Source: an uncultured Campylobacter sp. (GTDB lineage: Bacteria > Campylobacterota > Campylobacteria > Campylobacterales > Campylobacteraceae). From it: DNA of 64,000 bases. Location of the stretch: assembly GCF_938002845.1 (NCBI RefSeq), contig NZ_CALKZP010000028.1, positions 62,001 through 126,000 on the forward strand, in the 5' to 3' direction. Of the stretch, positions 16,406 through 25,263 are shown piece by piece; within the stretch, counting starts at the first letter, position 1, and each line of letters begins with the position of its first letter. A model generated the notes under the pieces. It was not told where the DNA came from. It was given only the letters and a program-made list of their open reading frames with translations, and did not search any database. Position numbers and translations under genes: made by a program.

Positions 16406-17431
16406 ATGAAAAGATATCTTTATCTAGCCGTTATAGCTATGTTTTGTATGGGCGGAGTCTTTGAAGACGCGGACAAGCTCTATGAGGACGGCGATTATTC
16501 TAAAGCGATAAAAATGTGGCAACGCAGCTGCGACGGCGGAGATACGCGAAGTTGCTATAGGCTTGGAAACTTATATCGATTCGGCAGGAACGTCACTCAA
16601 AAATATCAAAAAGCGGCGAATTTTTATCAAAAAGCCTGCGATGACGGAGATATGACCGGCTGCTATGAACTTGCAGGACTATACTTCGAAGGCTATGGCG
16701 TTAGACAAGATTATCAAAAGGCGGCGAGCCTGCACCAAAAGGCTTGCGACGGCGGTAATATGTTTTCGTGCAATTTGCTTGCAATTTCATACGAATCCGG
16801 TATCGGCGTCTCAAGAGACAGGCACAAGGCTATGGTTTTGCGTCAAATGATTTGCGATAACGGTGATGCAGATATGTGCAATAACCTTGCATATTTATAT
16901 AAAAACAGCGACAAGGTCGAGCAGGACTTGCAAAAGGCGGAGAGCCTATATAAAAAAGCGGCTGTTTTGCACCAAAAGAAAGCTCAAATAAATCAAAAGA
17001 AATGCGATGAAGGCGACTTATATGAGTGCCAGCGCCTAGCGGATCTATATATAGACGGCAAGGGCGTAGAGAAGGATTTCAAAAAGGCTGCGGATTTATA
17101 CCAGAAGGCTTGTGATGGCGGCAGGGCGGCGGCGTGCTTGATTCTGGGAGACTTATACAAAGCAAATAATTACCAAAAAGCAGAAAGCCTATATCAAAGC
17201 GGGCTAAATTTGCTTAAAAATACTTGCGAGAGCGGGGATGCGGACTCGTGTAGTTATCTCGGGGATTTATACAAAAATGGATGGCATATTAAACAAGATA
17301 GATCCTTAGCAAAAGAATTTTACGGGAAAGCATGCGATTTAGCAGAGCAGATCGGCTGCGACGAATACAAGCAATTAAACGAAGCAGAACTCATCGATGA
17401 TAAGCACGGCATCGCACCGAGCGCGCCTTAA
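16406..17431 (+). CDS. Sel1-repeat (Hcp-like) secreted protein
   Basis: This 341-residue protein has an N-terminal export signal (MKRYLYLAVIAMFCMGGVF). About seven Sel1 units follow, of the form YQKAANFYQKACDDGDMTGC-YELAGLYFEGYGV. The cysteine pairs are present in nearly every unit, and the turns YGVRQDY and KGVEKDF match the Sel1 consensus. It is the clearest member of the family in this window, and its repeats are far more regular than those of the genes at 12.0-13.1 kb. AAAGGG precedes the ATG. Sel1/Hcp proteins form right-handed alpha-alpha superhelices that bind peptides or proteins; the partner here is unknown. Confidence 0.85.
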   Translation: MKRYLYLAVIAMFCMGGVFEDADKLYEDGDYSKAIKMWQRSCDGGDTRSCYRLGNLYRFGRNVTQKYQKAANFYQKACDDGDMTGCYELAGLYFEGYGVRQDYQKAASLHQKACDGGNMFSCNLLAISYESGIGVSRDRHKAMVLRQMICDNGDADMCNNLAYLYKNSDKVEQDLQKAESLYKKAAVLHQKKAQINQKKCDEGDLYECQRLADLYIDGKGVEKDFKKAADLYQKACDGGRAAACLILGDLYKANNYQKAESLYQSGLNLLKNTCESGDADSCSYLGDLYKNGWHIKQDRSLAKEFYGKACDLAEQIGCDEYKQLNEAELIDDKHGIAPSAP

Positions 17432-17892
17432 TCCGTGAAGCTTGCATGCTTGCGCGCAAACAAGGCTACGCAATCAGCGAGCTATCAAATTTTTTAGAAT
17501 TTTAAAATTCTAAATTTTATAAATTATCTTAGGCGCAGCTTCCTAGAAATACTAATTTGCCATGATGCCAGCTATATACTACGGGTAGATAAAATTCCGC
17601 TCACTTATGATAAAATTTTAAAATTTCTCAAGTTAAAATCTTAAAATTTACTCACTGTCTCATCGTTTGTATTTCATAAAAATACTTTTAAATTTAAAGT
17701 AAAAATTTGTAATTTTAAAAAATGTAAATTTAAGAGATAAAGACGTAAGCCTGGGAATTCTTTAAATTTAATTAAATTTTATAACTATAAATGATAAATA
17801 AATTCTTTTTAATTTAAATTTAAAGAATTTTTCACTAATATACTGCTCTTTTTAATAACGCCTATGAGAAATAGTATTATAAAAGGATCAAA
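17432..17892. other. AT-rich upstream region of the TonB receptor
   Basis: These 461 bases become steadily more A/T-rich towards the receptor gene. No gene is visible. TGAGAAATAGTATTATAAA, just before the ribosome site (about 17864-17882), weakly resembles a Fur box. Iron/Fur control is expected for such a receptor, but the site is not convincing by eye. Confidence 0.4.
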
Positions 17893-20800
17893 ATGAGCTT
17901 ATTTAGGTTTTCCATTGCAGCGGCGGGAGCGCTTTGCTTATGCGCGGCCACTTTAGCTGCACAGGATGATAGCGAAGGTGGCTCCCAAAATTTAGGGCAG
18001 ATCAATGTTACGGGAAACGTAGAAAGCGACCCGCTTACCAAAAAAGTCGGCGAAACCAAAAAGAGCGCCAAAACGCTAGAAAAGCAGCAAGTCTCCGACA
18101 CTAGAGACCTTGTAAAGTATGAAACGGGAGTTAGCGTCGTAGAATCTGGCAGGATGGGCTCTAGCGGCTACTCAATCCGCGGAGTGGACGAAAATCGCGT
18201 CGCTATCACGATAGACGGACTTCATCAAGCGGAAACTTTAAGCTCGCAAGGCTTTAAAGAGGTTTTTGAGGGATATGGGAATTTTAACAACACCAGAAAC
18301 GGCGTCGAGATGGAAAACGTCAAACAAGCGACCATTACCAAGGGCGCAGACTCGATAAAAGCGGGTTCTGGCGCACTTGGAGGCTCCGTTATGTTCGAGA
18401 CCAAGGATGCACGGGATTATTTAATCGATAAAAATTGGTTTTACGGCTTTAAAGCGGGCATTTCCAGCAGAGATAAGGAAAAAATGAGATCTCATACTCT
18501 TGCTGCGAAAGTTAATTGGTTTGATTTTTTAGTAATCAGAACCGATAGAAATTCTCACGAGCTTAGAAACTACGGATACGGCACTTACGACGATAGCGTA
18601 AGAGGAAGGGAAAGGGAGCAAACCGATCCTTATACCATTAAAAAGGAAAGCACCTTAGTTAAAATAGCTTTTCAGCCAGATGAAGAAAATAGAATTACCC
18701 TTATGAACGACGATTATAAAGGTAGATCGAAAGGCAACGACTACTCATATACTCTCTATCCAAGATCAATCACCAATCCCGATTTTTTCGAAAGCAAGCT
18801 CGGAGAGAGATACACGGACGATCTTAGCAAGAGAGAAAATAGAGGTATCGCTTACGAAAATTTTATCGAAACGCCGCTTTGGGATAGCGTAAAATTCTCG
18901 TTCTCGAATCAAAGAATCAAACAAAGAGCAAGAACGGAAGAGTATTGCAGGGGCGATAATTGCGCAGAAATAGCAAACCCTATAATAAAAAGAGATGGCA
19001 ACAATAATATAGTAGACTCAAACGGAAACGAATTTAACATAGATAGAGGCGGTCCGGGAGGAATGACGAGATTAATTGATTCAAATGGAAAAACGTATTT
19101 ATCGGGTTATGCCATTCCAAATATAAGTAATATGAAATTAAACTGCGAAGAATTTAACTGTAACGGTCCGTTAACGCTTTATAGAATTCCCTTCAATTCT
19201 GATCCAATAGAAAAAATGAGTCTGCCTCTGAATAGTCCAACCTATAATTTTACGGGTTCAAATGGAAAGAATTATGAATTTGATATACACGAAGAGACCT
19301 TAAACGGAAAGAGATATAAGGTAATTAAACCTAGTTATACTAATGGCATAGTCAAACAAGATTCTAATGAATTTAATATGCTTTTACCAAACTCACAGGG
19401 CTATCTTGATAGAGACTGGAAAGAAAGGGATCTAAATACCGATACTAAGCAGTTTGATCTGGATTTTAGCAAAGATTTTAATTTTTTGAGTGTGGAAAAT
19501 AGCCTTTCATATGGACTAAAATATATAAAAACCGATAAATCTATGGTAAATAGGGCGGGTTTTGACGCTACGAATCCTCAATGGTGGGCAGATACCGCTC
19601 CAGGTGACTGCCAAGGTGCAGATGCATTCAATGCACTGAAATGCCCTAAAACTGAGCCTGAAACATCATTTTTAATACCGGTCGAAAGCAAAAACGGAGT
19701 CTTTCACGTAGCGGACGACGTTATAGTAAATGACTTTTTTGATTTCAATCTAGCCTATAGATACGATAGAGTAAGATATAAACCGGGCTATGTTCCGGGC
19801 AAGACCCCAAAGATCCCCGACGGTATGGTAGAGGGTCTATTTATACCGCTTGCTAAAAATCCGCTTCCGGAGCCCAAGTGGAGCGACTATCCAAATTGGT
19901 CGGATTATGTGGCAGCCAGGAACGCATACCTAGCAAAGCAAGCCGAAGTAGATGCACTAAATGCAACGAATGCCGAGCGAAATATAGAGTATATGTCAAA
20001 GCCGAAGGAGTATAAAAACAACTCCTACGCCGTGGGTTTAAATTTTAATCCTCTTGAGTTTGTAAGAATTCAAACGAAGTATTCGAAAGCCTTTAGGGCG
20101 CCTACTACGGATGAGCTATATCTAGCGTTTAAGCATCCGGATTTTACGATAAAACCCAATGTAGATCTAAGGCCCGAAATAGCTAAAACCAAAGAGGTAG
20201 CCGTTACATTTCATAGTGAAAGCCAAAGTTATATTACGATTAGTAGGTTTAAGACGGACTATCAAGACTTCTTAGATCTGGAATACCAAGGCACAAAAAG
20301 GGTCAATACGAACGCGAATAGCGCGCTTGATTTCGATATGTATCAAAACGTAAACAGACAAAGAGCCAAGGTAAACGGCATAGAGATAAGCTCTAAATTT
20401 AACCTAAGCGATATCTCCGATAGTCTGGGCGGATTTTATGTAGGATATAAATTTACGAAACAAAAGGGAAAAATTTTAACCGATGATGACGGTTTAGTGC
20501 CGATGAATGCGATACAGCCAAAAACTTCGGTATATAACGTGGGCTATGCCGAGAAAAATGACAAATTCGGAGTTGATATATACCTTACGACCGTATCGGC
20601 TAAAAAGCCCGAAGATACCTACAATATGTTTTGGAAAAACGAAAAGCAAAGCGGAGATCCTATAAACGGACGCCCGGTAACCGATTACAGAGCGCACTGG
20701 CTAAGCTCTAGCTACAAAGTGCTAGACCTGGTAGCATACACCAAGCCTACTAAAAATTTAACCTTCAGATTCGGCTGCTACAACATAACTGACGAAAAAT

Positions 20801-20937
20801 ATCTAACTTGGGAATCGGCTAGATCGGTAAGATCTTTCGGCACCACAAATATGGTCCGCAAATCAGATAGTTTGGGCATAAACCGCTTCTACGCTCCGGG
20901 GCGAAATTTTAAGCTGACCTTCGAGCTTACCCTGTAA
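17893..20937 (+). CDS. TonB-dependent receptor, haemoglobin/transferrin/lactoferrin type
   Basis: This outer-membrane active transporter has 1014 residues. A signal peptide (about 1-23) precedes a TonB-box-like GQINVTGNV and a plug domain with the TbpA/HpuB-type sequence RDLVKYETGVSVVESGRMG, then GYSIRGVDENRVAITIDG and ITKGADSIKAGSGALGGSV. A 22-stranded barrel region with FRAPTTDELYLAFKHP follows, and the chain ends KLTFELTL. The plug motifs match the family that takes haem or iron from host proteins; which ligand cannot be told from sequence alone. Two cysteine pairs (EYCRGDNCAE, LNCEEFNCNG) sit in long loops. The last residue is Leu rather than the usual Phe. A strong hairpin follows, and no partner lipoprotein gene is adjacent. 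Confidence 0.88.
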   Translation: MSLFRFSIAAAGALCLCAATLAAQDDSEGGSQNLGQINVTGNVESDPLTKKVGETKKSAKTLEKQQVSDTRDLVKYETGVSVVESGRMGSSGYSIRGVDENRVAITIDGLHQAETLSSQGFKEVFEGYGNFNNTRNGVEMENVKQATITKGADSIKAGSGALGGSVMFETKDARDYLIDKNWFYGFKAGISSRDKEKMRSHTLAAKVNWFDFLVIRTDRNSHELRNYGYGTYDDSVRGREREQTDPYTIKKESTLVKIAFQPDEENRITLMNDDYKGRSKGNDYSYTLYPRSITNPDFFESKLGERYTDDLSKRENRGIAYENFIETPLWDSVKFSFSNQRIKQRARTEEYCRGDNCAEIANPIIKRDGNNNIVDSNGNEFNIDRGGPGGMTRLIDSNGKTYLSGYAIPNISNMKLNCEEFNCNGPLTLYRIPFNSDPIEKMSLPLNSPTYNFTGSNGKNYEFDIHEETLNGKRYKVIKPSYTNGIVKQDSNEFNMLLPNSQGYLDRDWKERDLNTDTKQFDLDFSKDFNFLSVENSLSYGLKYIKTDKSMVNRAGFDATNPQWWADTAPGDCQGADAFNALKCPKTEPETSFLIPVESKNGVFHVADDVIVNDFFDFNLAYRYDRVRYKPGYVPGKTPKIPDGMVEGLFIPLAKNPLPEPKWSDYPNWSDYVAARNAYLAKQAEVDALNATNAERNIEYMSKPKEYKNNSYAVGLNFNPLEFVRIQTKYSKAFRAPTTDELYLAFKHPDFTIKPNVDLRPEIAKTKEVAVTFHSESQSYITISRFKTDYQDFLDLEYQGTKRVNTNANSALDFDMYQNVNRQRAKVNGIEISSKFNLSDISDSLGGFYVGYKFTKQKGKILTDDDGLVPMNAIQPKTSVYNVGYAEKNDKFGVDIYLTTVSAKKPEDTYNMFWKNEKQSGDPINGRPVTDYRAHWLSSSYKVLDLVAYTKPTKNLTFRFGCYNITDEKYLTWESARSVRSFGTTNMVRKSDSLGINRFYAPGRNFKLTFELTL

Positions 20938-20946
20938 ATTTCAATA

Positions 20947-20981
20947 AAATTTGGACTAAATTTAATATCTAGTCCAAATTT
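20947..20981 (+). terminator. Terminator of the TonB receptor gene
   Basis: A perfect 12-bp stem (AAATTTGGACTA at 20947-20958, complement at 20970-20981) has an 11-base loop and an A/T-rich downstream flank. It lies nine bases after the stop codon. Confidence 0.75.
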
Positions 20982-21880
20982 TGATCTTTAAAATTTTTAA
21001 ACGGCTCGGTAAAACCGCAACTCCTTTTTAAGCGTATCAACAAGGGTATTGTTTATCAAATCTCCCGACTGCTTTCTAGATCGGCAAAAGTTTATATAAA
21101 AAGAGTGGGTCAAATTTTATTCTGCGACGATCTAGCGAAAAATTTATAGAATTTTACAAAGCACGTAACCACACAGATGCCGCTACGCTTTCGGTAAAGA
21201 AATTTTACCGCTATCTGAGGCTTGCCAATTACATGGTATCGTCTGATTTTGTGGTGTTTTTAAATTTTAAAATTTTACGTAGCGCGGCAGCCCAAAGGCT
21301 CATGTCTGCTATGATGTCAGCCCTGTAATTTTGCAATGACGCCCGCGATTTTTCCCTTGCTTCGAGATCGAATTTTTGCCCGTGTAAATTTACCGAGCCG
21401 GAAAACATAGCGCCCGTATGTGCTAAAAATTTCGCAGGCGCACAGCCCTGTACTACGCAAATCGCAGGGGAATTTTAATGCCGTAATCCGCAAGCGTATC
21501 ATCTCGCTTCCAAGCGAAGATAGCCTTTTTGCGGCAATGTGCGCAATCTAGTTCTTTCGCTCTATCTCGCCCGCTTGTGACGACAAATCTTATAAACGCA
21601 GTGGTCTTTTAAAAAATTTAACTTCAAATTTTGCTCCGAAGCTCGCTAAATTTAAGGAAGAGCCCACACAGATAAATTGTTCTATTTTTATGAGGCGCAC
21701 GAGGTTTTTAAATTTGCGGTGCCCGTATGAAGCTTTAAAGTTCGCTAAGTTTCGCCGTCGTTAGCACGCAAGGCTGATTCGGCTAGCGATCTTTTGTGCG
21801 GTTTATCTCCTTGTATTACTTGCTTAAATTCCCGCCGCGGTATATGTCGGCGCCGGACAAATCATAGCTTCGTTTTAAAT
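20982..21880. other. Long gene-free stretch between receptor and LRR gene
   Basis: About 900 bases with no supported gene on either strand. Short frames (for example about 21317-21502 minus) lack ribosome sites and family resemblance. The sequence is moderately GC-rich compared with other spacers, so it may be a decayed gene, but I cannot identify one. Confidence 0.5.
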
Positions 21881-23377
21881 TTAATACTCATATCCTCTAA
21901 TGCTAATATGCCTTCCCTCTATCTTAGGAACTACGGGCTTCTTTTTAAGCTTAACGCCATACAAATTAATACCGTAAAGTTTGCTAAGGCGGATAAAATC
22001 GACGTTAAGCTCCTCTAAATCGGTATCGCGAAGATCAATGTATTTAAGGCTTGTCATATCGTTTATGCTCTGCGGTAATTTTTTAATTGCAGTCTCGGAG
22101 AGATCTAAAATTTCTAAATTTTTTAAATTTCCTACGCTTTCCGGGATCTGCGTAATATTTTTTCCGTGGATGTAAAGCTCCTTTAAATTATGTAGGTTTC
22201 CGATGCTCTCAGGGATTTTCGTAATGGCTTGGCTGTTAATTTTCAGCTCTTCCAAAGCATCAAGCATGCCGATGCTCTCAGGCAGACTCTCTTGCTTATA
22301 TCTGCCAATATCGAGTTTCTTTAAGCTTTTTAATGCGCCGATACTTTCAGGAATTTCTTGTAAATTTTCAGACCAAATAGAAAGCTCCTGCAGATTATGC
22401 AAATCCCCTAACTCAGACGGGATCGTTTTGATATTTGAACTTATATGAAGCCTTTTGAGCGACGGGATTTTCACGGCGAGCCGTAATCTCTGCTCGTCCA
22501 TATGACCCCACTCCTCAAGATTTGGTAAATTTACGATGTTTTCAGGAGGAGAGGTAAAATCTTCGCTTAGTTCCTTTAGACTCGGCATTCGCGAAACCTC
22601 ATCGGGTAGCGCCTCTATATGCGTGTTCGTAAGATATAAAATTTCCAGGTTTTTCAGCTCTGCTAGATACGTAGGCAAAGTATGTAAAAAATTACAACTA
22701 TAACAGTGGAGCTCTCGCAGCTTGCTCATCCCTGTAATCTGCGGCGGCAATTGCGAAATATGCGTTTCATCCAGTTCGAGATATTCTAAATTCTTTAAAT
22801 TCGCTACATTCGCGCTCAACTCTTTTACGGGGCAACGATCCAAAATCAGCGTCTTAAGATTCGGAATTTTAGAGATATTTTCACTAATCTCCGTAAATTT
22901 AGTAGCACGTAAACCTAAATACTCGAGCTTTTGTAAATTTTGCACGCACGAAGGCAGATCCGAAACTCTCGTGCCTTGCAAATCGAGCTTTTTTAAATTT
23001 GAAAGCAAGCAAATCTCGGGCGGAACCTGCGTAACCTCATCCACTTTAATCGGCGAAACGGTCATAAAATTCGCGTTTCTGCCGAAGTCTAGTTCTTCAA
23101 TGTCCGCAAGCTTTTCATACAAATCCCACGTCGTAGCGATATCGCTAAAGAAGCTTATACCATAGTAATTCTCTCGCCCTTTATCGCTAAAGCGTAAAAA
23201 ATTCGCCAAGTTTTGCATCTGCGTATTTTGATCCTCGCTTAGCTTTGGGCTAAACTTCAGGCGGATGTCCTGCGCATCGTTTGGCATACTAATTTTAATG
23301 CCTTTAAAATCGAAGATTGATTGCATGCAGAGCGAAAAAGCAACTACTATAAATAGCGCGATATAAATCTTTTTCAT
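21881..23377 (-). CDS. Secreted or membrane-anchored leucine-rich-repeat protein
   Basis: The 498-residue protein starts with a short cytoplasmic stretch and one hydrophobic segment (MKKIYIALFIVVAFSLCMQS), either a signal peptide or an anchor. From about residue 95 to the end there are a dozen or more leucine-rich repeats of about 23 residues, for example IPESIGNLHNLKELYIHGKN and LPSCVQNLQKLEYLGLRATK. The IPxxIGxLxNL form resembles the plant/bacterial-effector-like subclass. The start at 23377 is chosen because a longer frame from 23476 would put about 33 non-conserved residues before the hydrophobic segment. LRR arrays are protein-binding scaffolds. No enzyme domain is attached. Location (periplasm or surface) is inferred. 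Confidence 0.8.
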   Translation of the reverse strand: MKKIYIALFIVVAFSLCMQSIFDFKGIKISMPNDAQDIRLKFSPKLSEDQNTQMQNLANFLRFSDKGRENYYGISFFSDIATTWDLYEKLADIEELDFGRNANFMTVSPIKVDEVTQVPPEICLLSNLKKLDLQGTRVSDLPSCVQNLQKLEYLGLRATKFTEISENISKIPNLKTLILDRCPVKELSANVANLKNLEYLELDETHISQLPPQITGMSKLRELHCYSCNFLHTLPTYLAELKNLEILYLTNTHIEALPDEVSRMPSLKELSEDFTSPPENIVNLPNLEEWGHMDEQRLRLAVKIPSLKRLHISSNIKTIPSELGDLHNLQELSIWSENLQEIPESIGALKSLKKLDIGRYKQESLPESIGMLDALEELKINSQAITKIPESIGNLHNLKELYIHGKNITQIPESVGNLKNLEILDLSETAIKKLPQSINDMTSLKYIDLRDTDLEELNVDFIRLSKLYGINLYGVKLKKKPVVPKIEGRHISIRGYEY

Positions 23378-23580
23378 TTGAGTCGCCTTTTTAAAATTTA
23401 AAATTTTAGTATCTAGCTGCGCGATATTTATAAAATTTAAGCGAGCGCTTTGCAAGCTTGATTTAAAAATCCTCACATCGCTCTGCGCTTCGCAAATTCC
23501 ATCAAATTTTAAAATTTCGGAATTTCGCGCAGCGTCTTAAAGGCGGAGCGAAATTCCAAATCAAAGGACGCTTGTAAATT

Positions 23581-24099
23581 TTATTTATAAGCCTTGATCG
23601 CTTTGTCTAGGATTTTCTCGGCCTCGGCAGCGCTTGCAAAATCCTTTACTTTGACCCATTTATTCGGCTCTAAAAGCTTGTAGGTTTCGAAGAAATTTTT
23701 GATCTTATCCAGCGTCGCTTTAGGCAGATCGGAGACCCCTTTAATGCCCTCATATCGCGGATCGATCTTGCTAACCGGCACGGCAAGCAGCTTCTCGTCC
23801 ATTCCGCCTTCGTCCTCCATCATCAAAACGCCGATTAGGCGGCACGGGATCACGCTGCCTGCGGCAAGCGGGTATTCGTTTAGCACCAAAACATCCGCAG
23901 GATCGCCGTCGTCAGCCAAGGTATTGGGCACGAAGCCGTAGTTTGCGGGGTAAAACATCGCGCCGTAGAGCACGCGATCTACGCAGAGCGCGCCGCTTGC
24001 TTTGTCGATCTCGTATTTGATGTTCGAGCCGTAAGGGATTTCGATCACTGCGTTGATTTTATCGGGGTTTGAGCCCACTTTTATCTTTGAAAGATCCAT
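23581..24099 (-). CDS. ppa: Inorganic pyrophosphatase
   Basis: This soluble family I pyrophosphatase hydrolyses PPi and so pulls biosynthetic reactions forward. The 172 residues include the family signature DDGDPADVLVL (three metal-binding aspartates), EIPYGSNIKYEID at the start of the barrel, and YGFVPNT before the signature. Length is normal for the hexameric bacterial form. AAGGAAAACC precedes the start. It lies nine bases downstream of the BOF-domain gene on the same strand. Confidence 0.97.
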   Translation of the reverse strand: MDLSKIKVGSNPDKINAVIEIPYGSNIKYEIDKASGALCVDRVLYGAMFYPANYGFVPNTLADDGDPADVLVLNEYPLAAGSVIPCRLIGVLMMEDEGGMDEKLLAVPVSKIDPRYEGIKGVSDLPKATLDKIKNFFETYKLLEPNKWVKVKDFASAAEAEKILDKAIKAYK

Positions 24100-24108
24100 G
24101 GTTTTCCT

Positions 24109-24465
24109 TTATTTAGAATTTAAAATTTTGATATTTTTCACGTCTATCGTCGTTTTGGTAAAATCTTTGTCGATCTCGCCGCTAATTCGCACGAGCGTAT
24201 TTTCATCTACGCTCACGTCGCGCCAAACGTCATCGTCGATCTCGACCTCGATGCTATCGCCGTTTTGATCCACAAATCTATAATGCTCGTGTTTGAGCTG
24301 AGATTTTATCTTGCCGTCTATTACGACAAAAGAATCATCTCTTAATTTAAGCGCTTCTTTGACGCTTGACGGTTGAGTTTGTGCCGTCGCGCCGCTTGGG
24401 GCGAACCCGCCCGCGGCGAATGCAGCCGCACATAAAGCCATGCTAAGTAAAAATTTTCTAACCAT
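24109..24465 (-). CDS. BOF (YgiW/YdeI-type) periplasmic stress protein
   Basis: This 118-residue protein has a signal peptide (about residues 1-29, MVRKFLLSMALCAAAFAAGG and on). A compact OB-fold domain follows, recognised by SVKEALKLRDDSFVVIDGKI, YRFVDQNGDSIEVEIDDDVW and LVRISGEIDKDFTKTTIDV. This is the pattern of the bacterial OB-fold (BOF) family, whose members (YgiW, YdeI) are periplasmic and linked to tolerance of cationic peptides, metals or peroxide. The binding partner is unknown. It is probably co-transcribed with ppa. Confidence 0.85.
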   Translation of the reverse strand: MVRKFLLSMALCAAAFAAGGFAPSGATAQTQPSSVKEALKLRDDSFVVIDGKIKSQLKHEHYRFVDQNGDSIEVEIDDDVWRDVSVDENTLVRISGEIDKDFTKTTIDVKNIKILNSK

Positions 24466-24681
24466 ATCTATCCTTAAATTTTAATCTCTGTATCCGCAAA
24501 CAGATCTGAAATTTCATTAAATTTAAAAGCCGCTCATATTTAACGCTCGCATTAAATTTGCGGCGCGAGCTTTTAAATTTACGCTTAAAATTTGGCTATT
24601 TAGCGCGACGGCAAGCTATAAATTTAAAGGCGCACTCGTACTAAAAAGCGCGTCTTAAATTTAAGCCGCCATCCAAGCGCG

Positions 24682-25263
24682 CTAGCCTAATTTTTCGATC
24701 TGCGCGGCGATTATAGCGTTTATGTCCGCTACGATCTCCTCGACTGTGCGCTCGCCGTTTACGCTGTAAAATACGCCCGCGTCGCCGTAAAATTTACGGA
24801 TATCCTCGATCGGCTCTGAAAATACCGCCATGCGGTTTTTAAAGACCTCCTCGTTATCGTCTGCTCCGCGAGCGCGTCCTAAAACACGCTCCTTGGCGAT
24901 TTCCTCGCTAACGCACACTTCGATGACTGCGCTAAGATTTACATCATCGTCGCCTCGCAGCACCTCGTCTAGTTTGCTCATCTGCTCGACACTCCTTGGA
25001 TAGCCGTCGATGATGATGAAGTCTTTAGGCGAGCTTTTAATCGCGCTAACGATAGCATTTACGACGATATCAAGCGGCACGAGATTGCCTTTAGAAATGA
25101 AGCCATCTATCTGCCTGCCCAGAGCGCTGCCGCTTGCTACCTCGGCGCGTAGCAGATCGCCCGTGGAGTAGTGCTCGATGCTTTGATTCATCTGAGCGAT
25201 CATACTCGCATCGGTCGTTTTGCCGCTGCCAGGAGCGCCGATGATTAAAAAAAGGCTTTTCAT
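24682..25263 (-). CDS. adk: Adenylate kinase
   Basis: Adk interconverts ATP + AMP and 2 ADP. The 193-residue protein has the P-loop GAPGSGKT (residues 8-15), the AMP-binding YSTGDLLRAEV and IIDGYPRSVEQ segments, and the RARG...FKNRM lid edge. The lid is of the short kind without zinc cysteines, which explains the length. Its start overlaps the aspS stop by four bases, so the two are translationally coupled. Confidence 0.96.
   Translation of the reverse strand: MKSLFLIIGAPGSGKTTDASMIAQMNQSIEHYSTGDLLRAEVASGSALGRQIDGFISKGNLVPLDIVVNAIVSAIKSSPKDFIIIDGYPRSVEQMSKLDEVLRGDDDVNLSAVIEVCVSEEIAKERVLGRARGADDNEEVFKNRMAVFSEPIEDIRKFYGDAGVFYSVNGERTVEEIVADINAIIAAQIEKLG

Noticed and set aside
17864..17882. Fur box upstream of the large TonB receptor
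   Set aside because: Only loosely like the 7-1-7 consensus in an AT-rich area where such matches arise by chance. Kept only as a remark.
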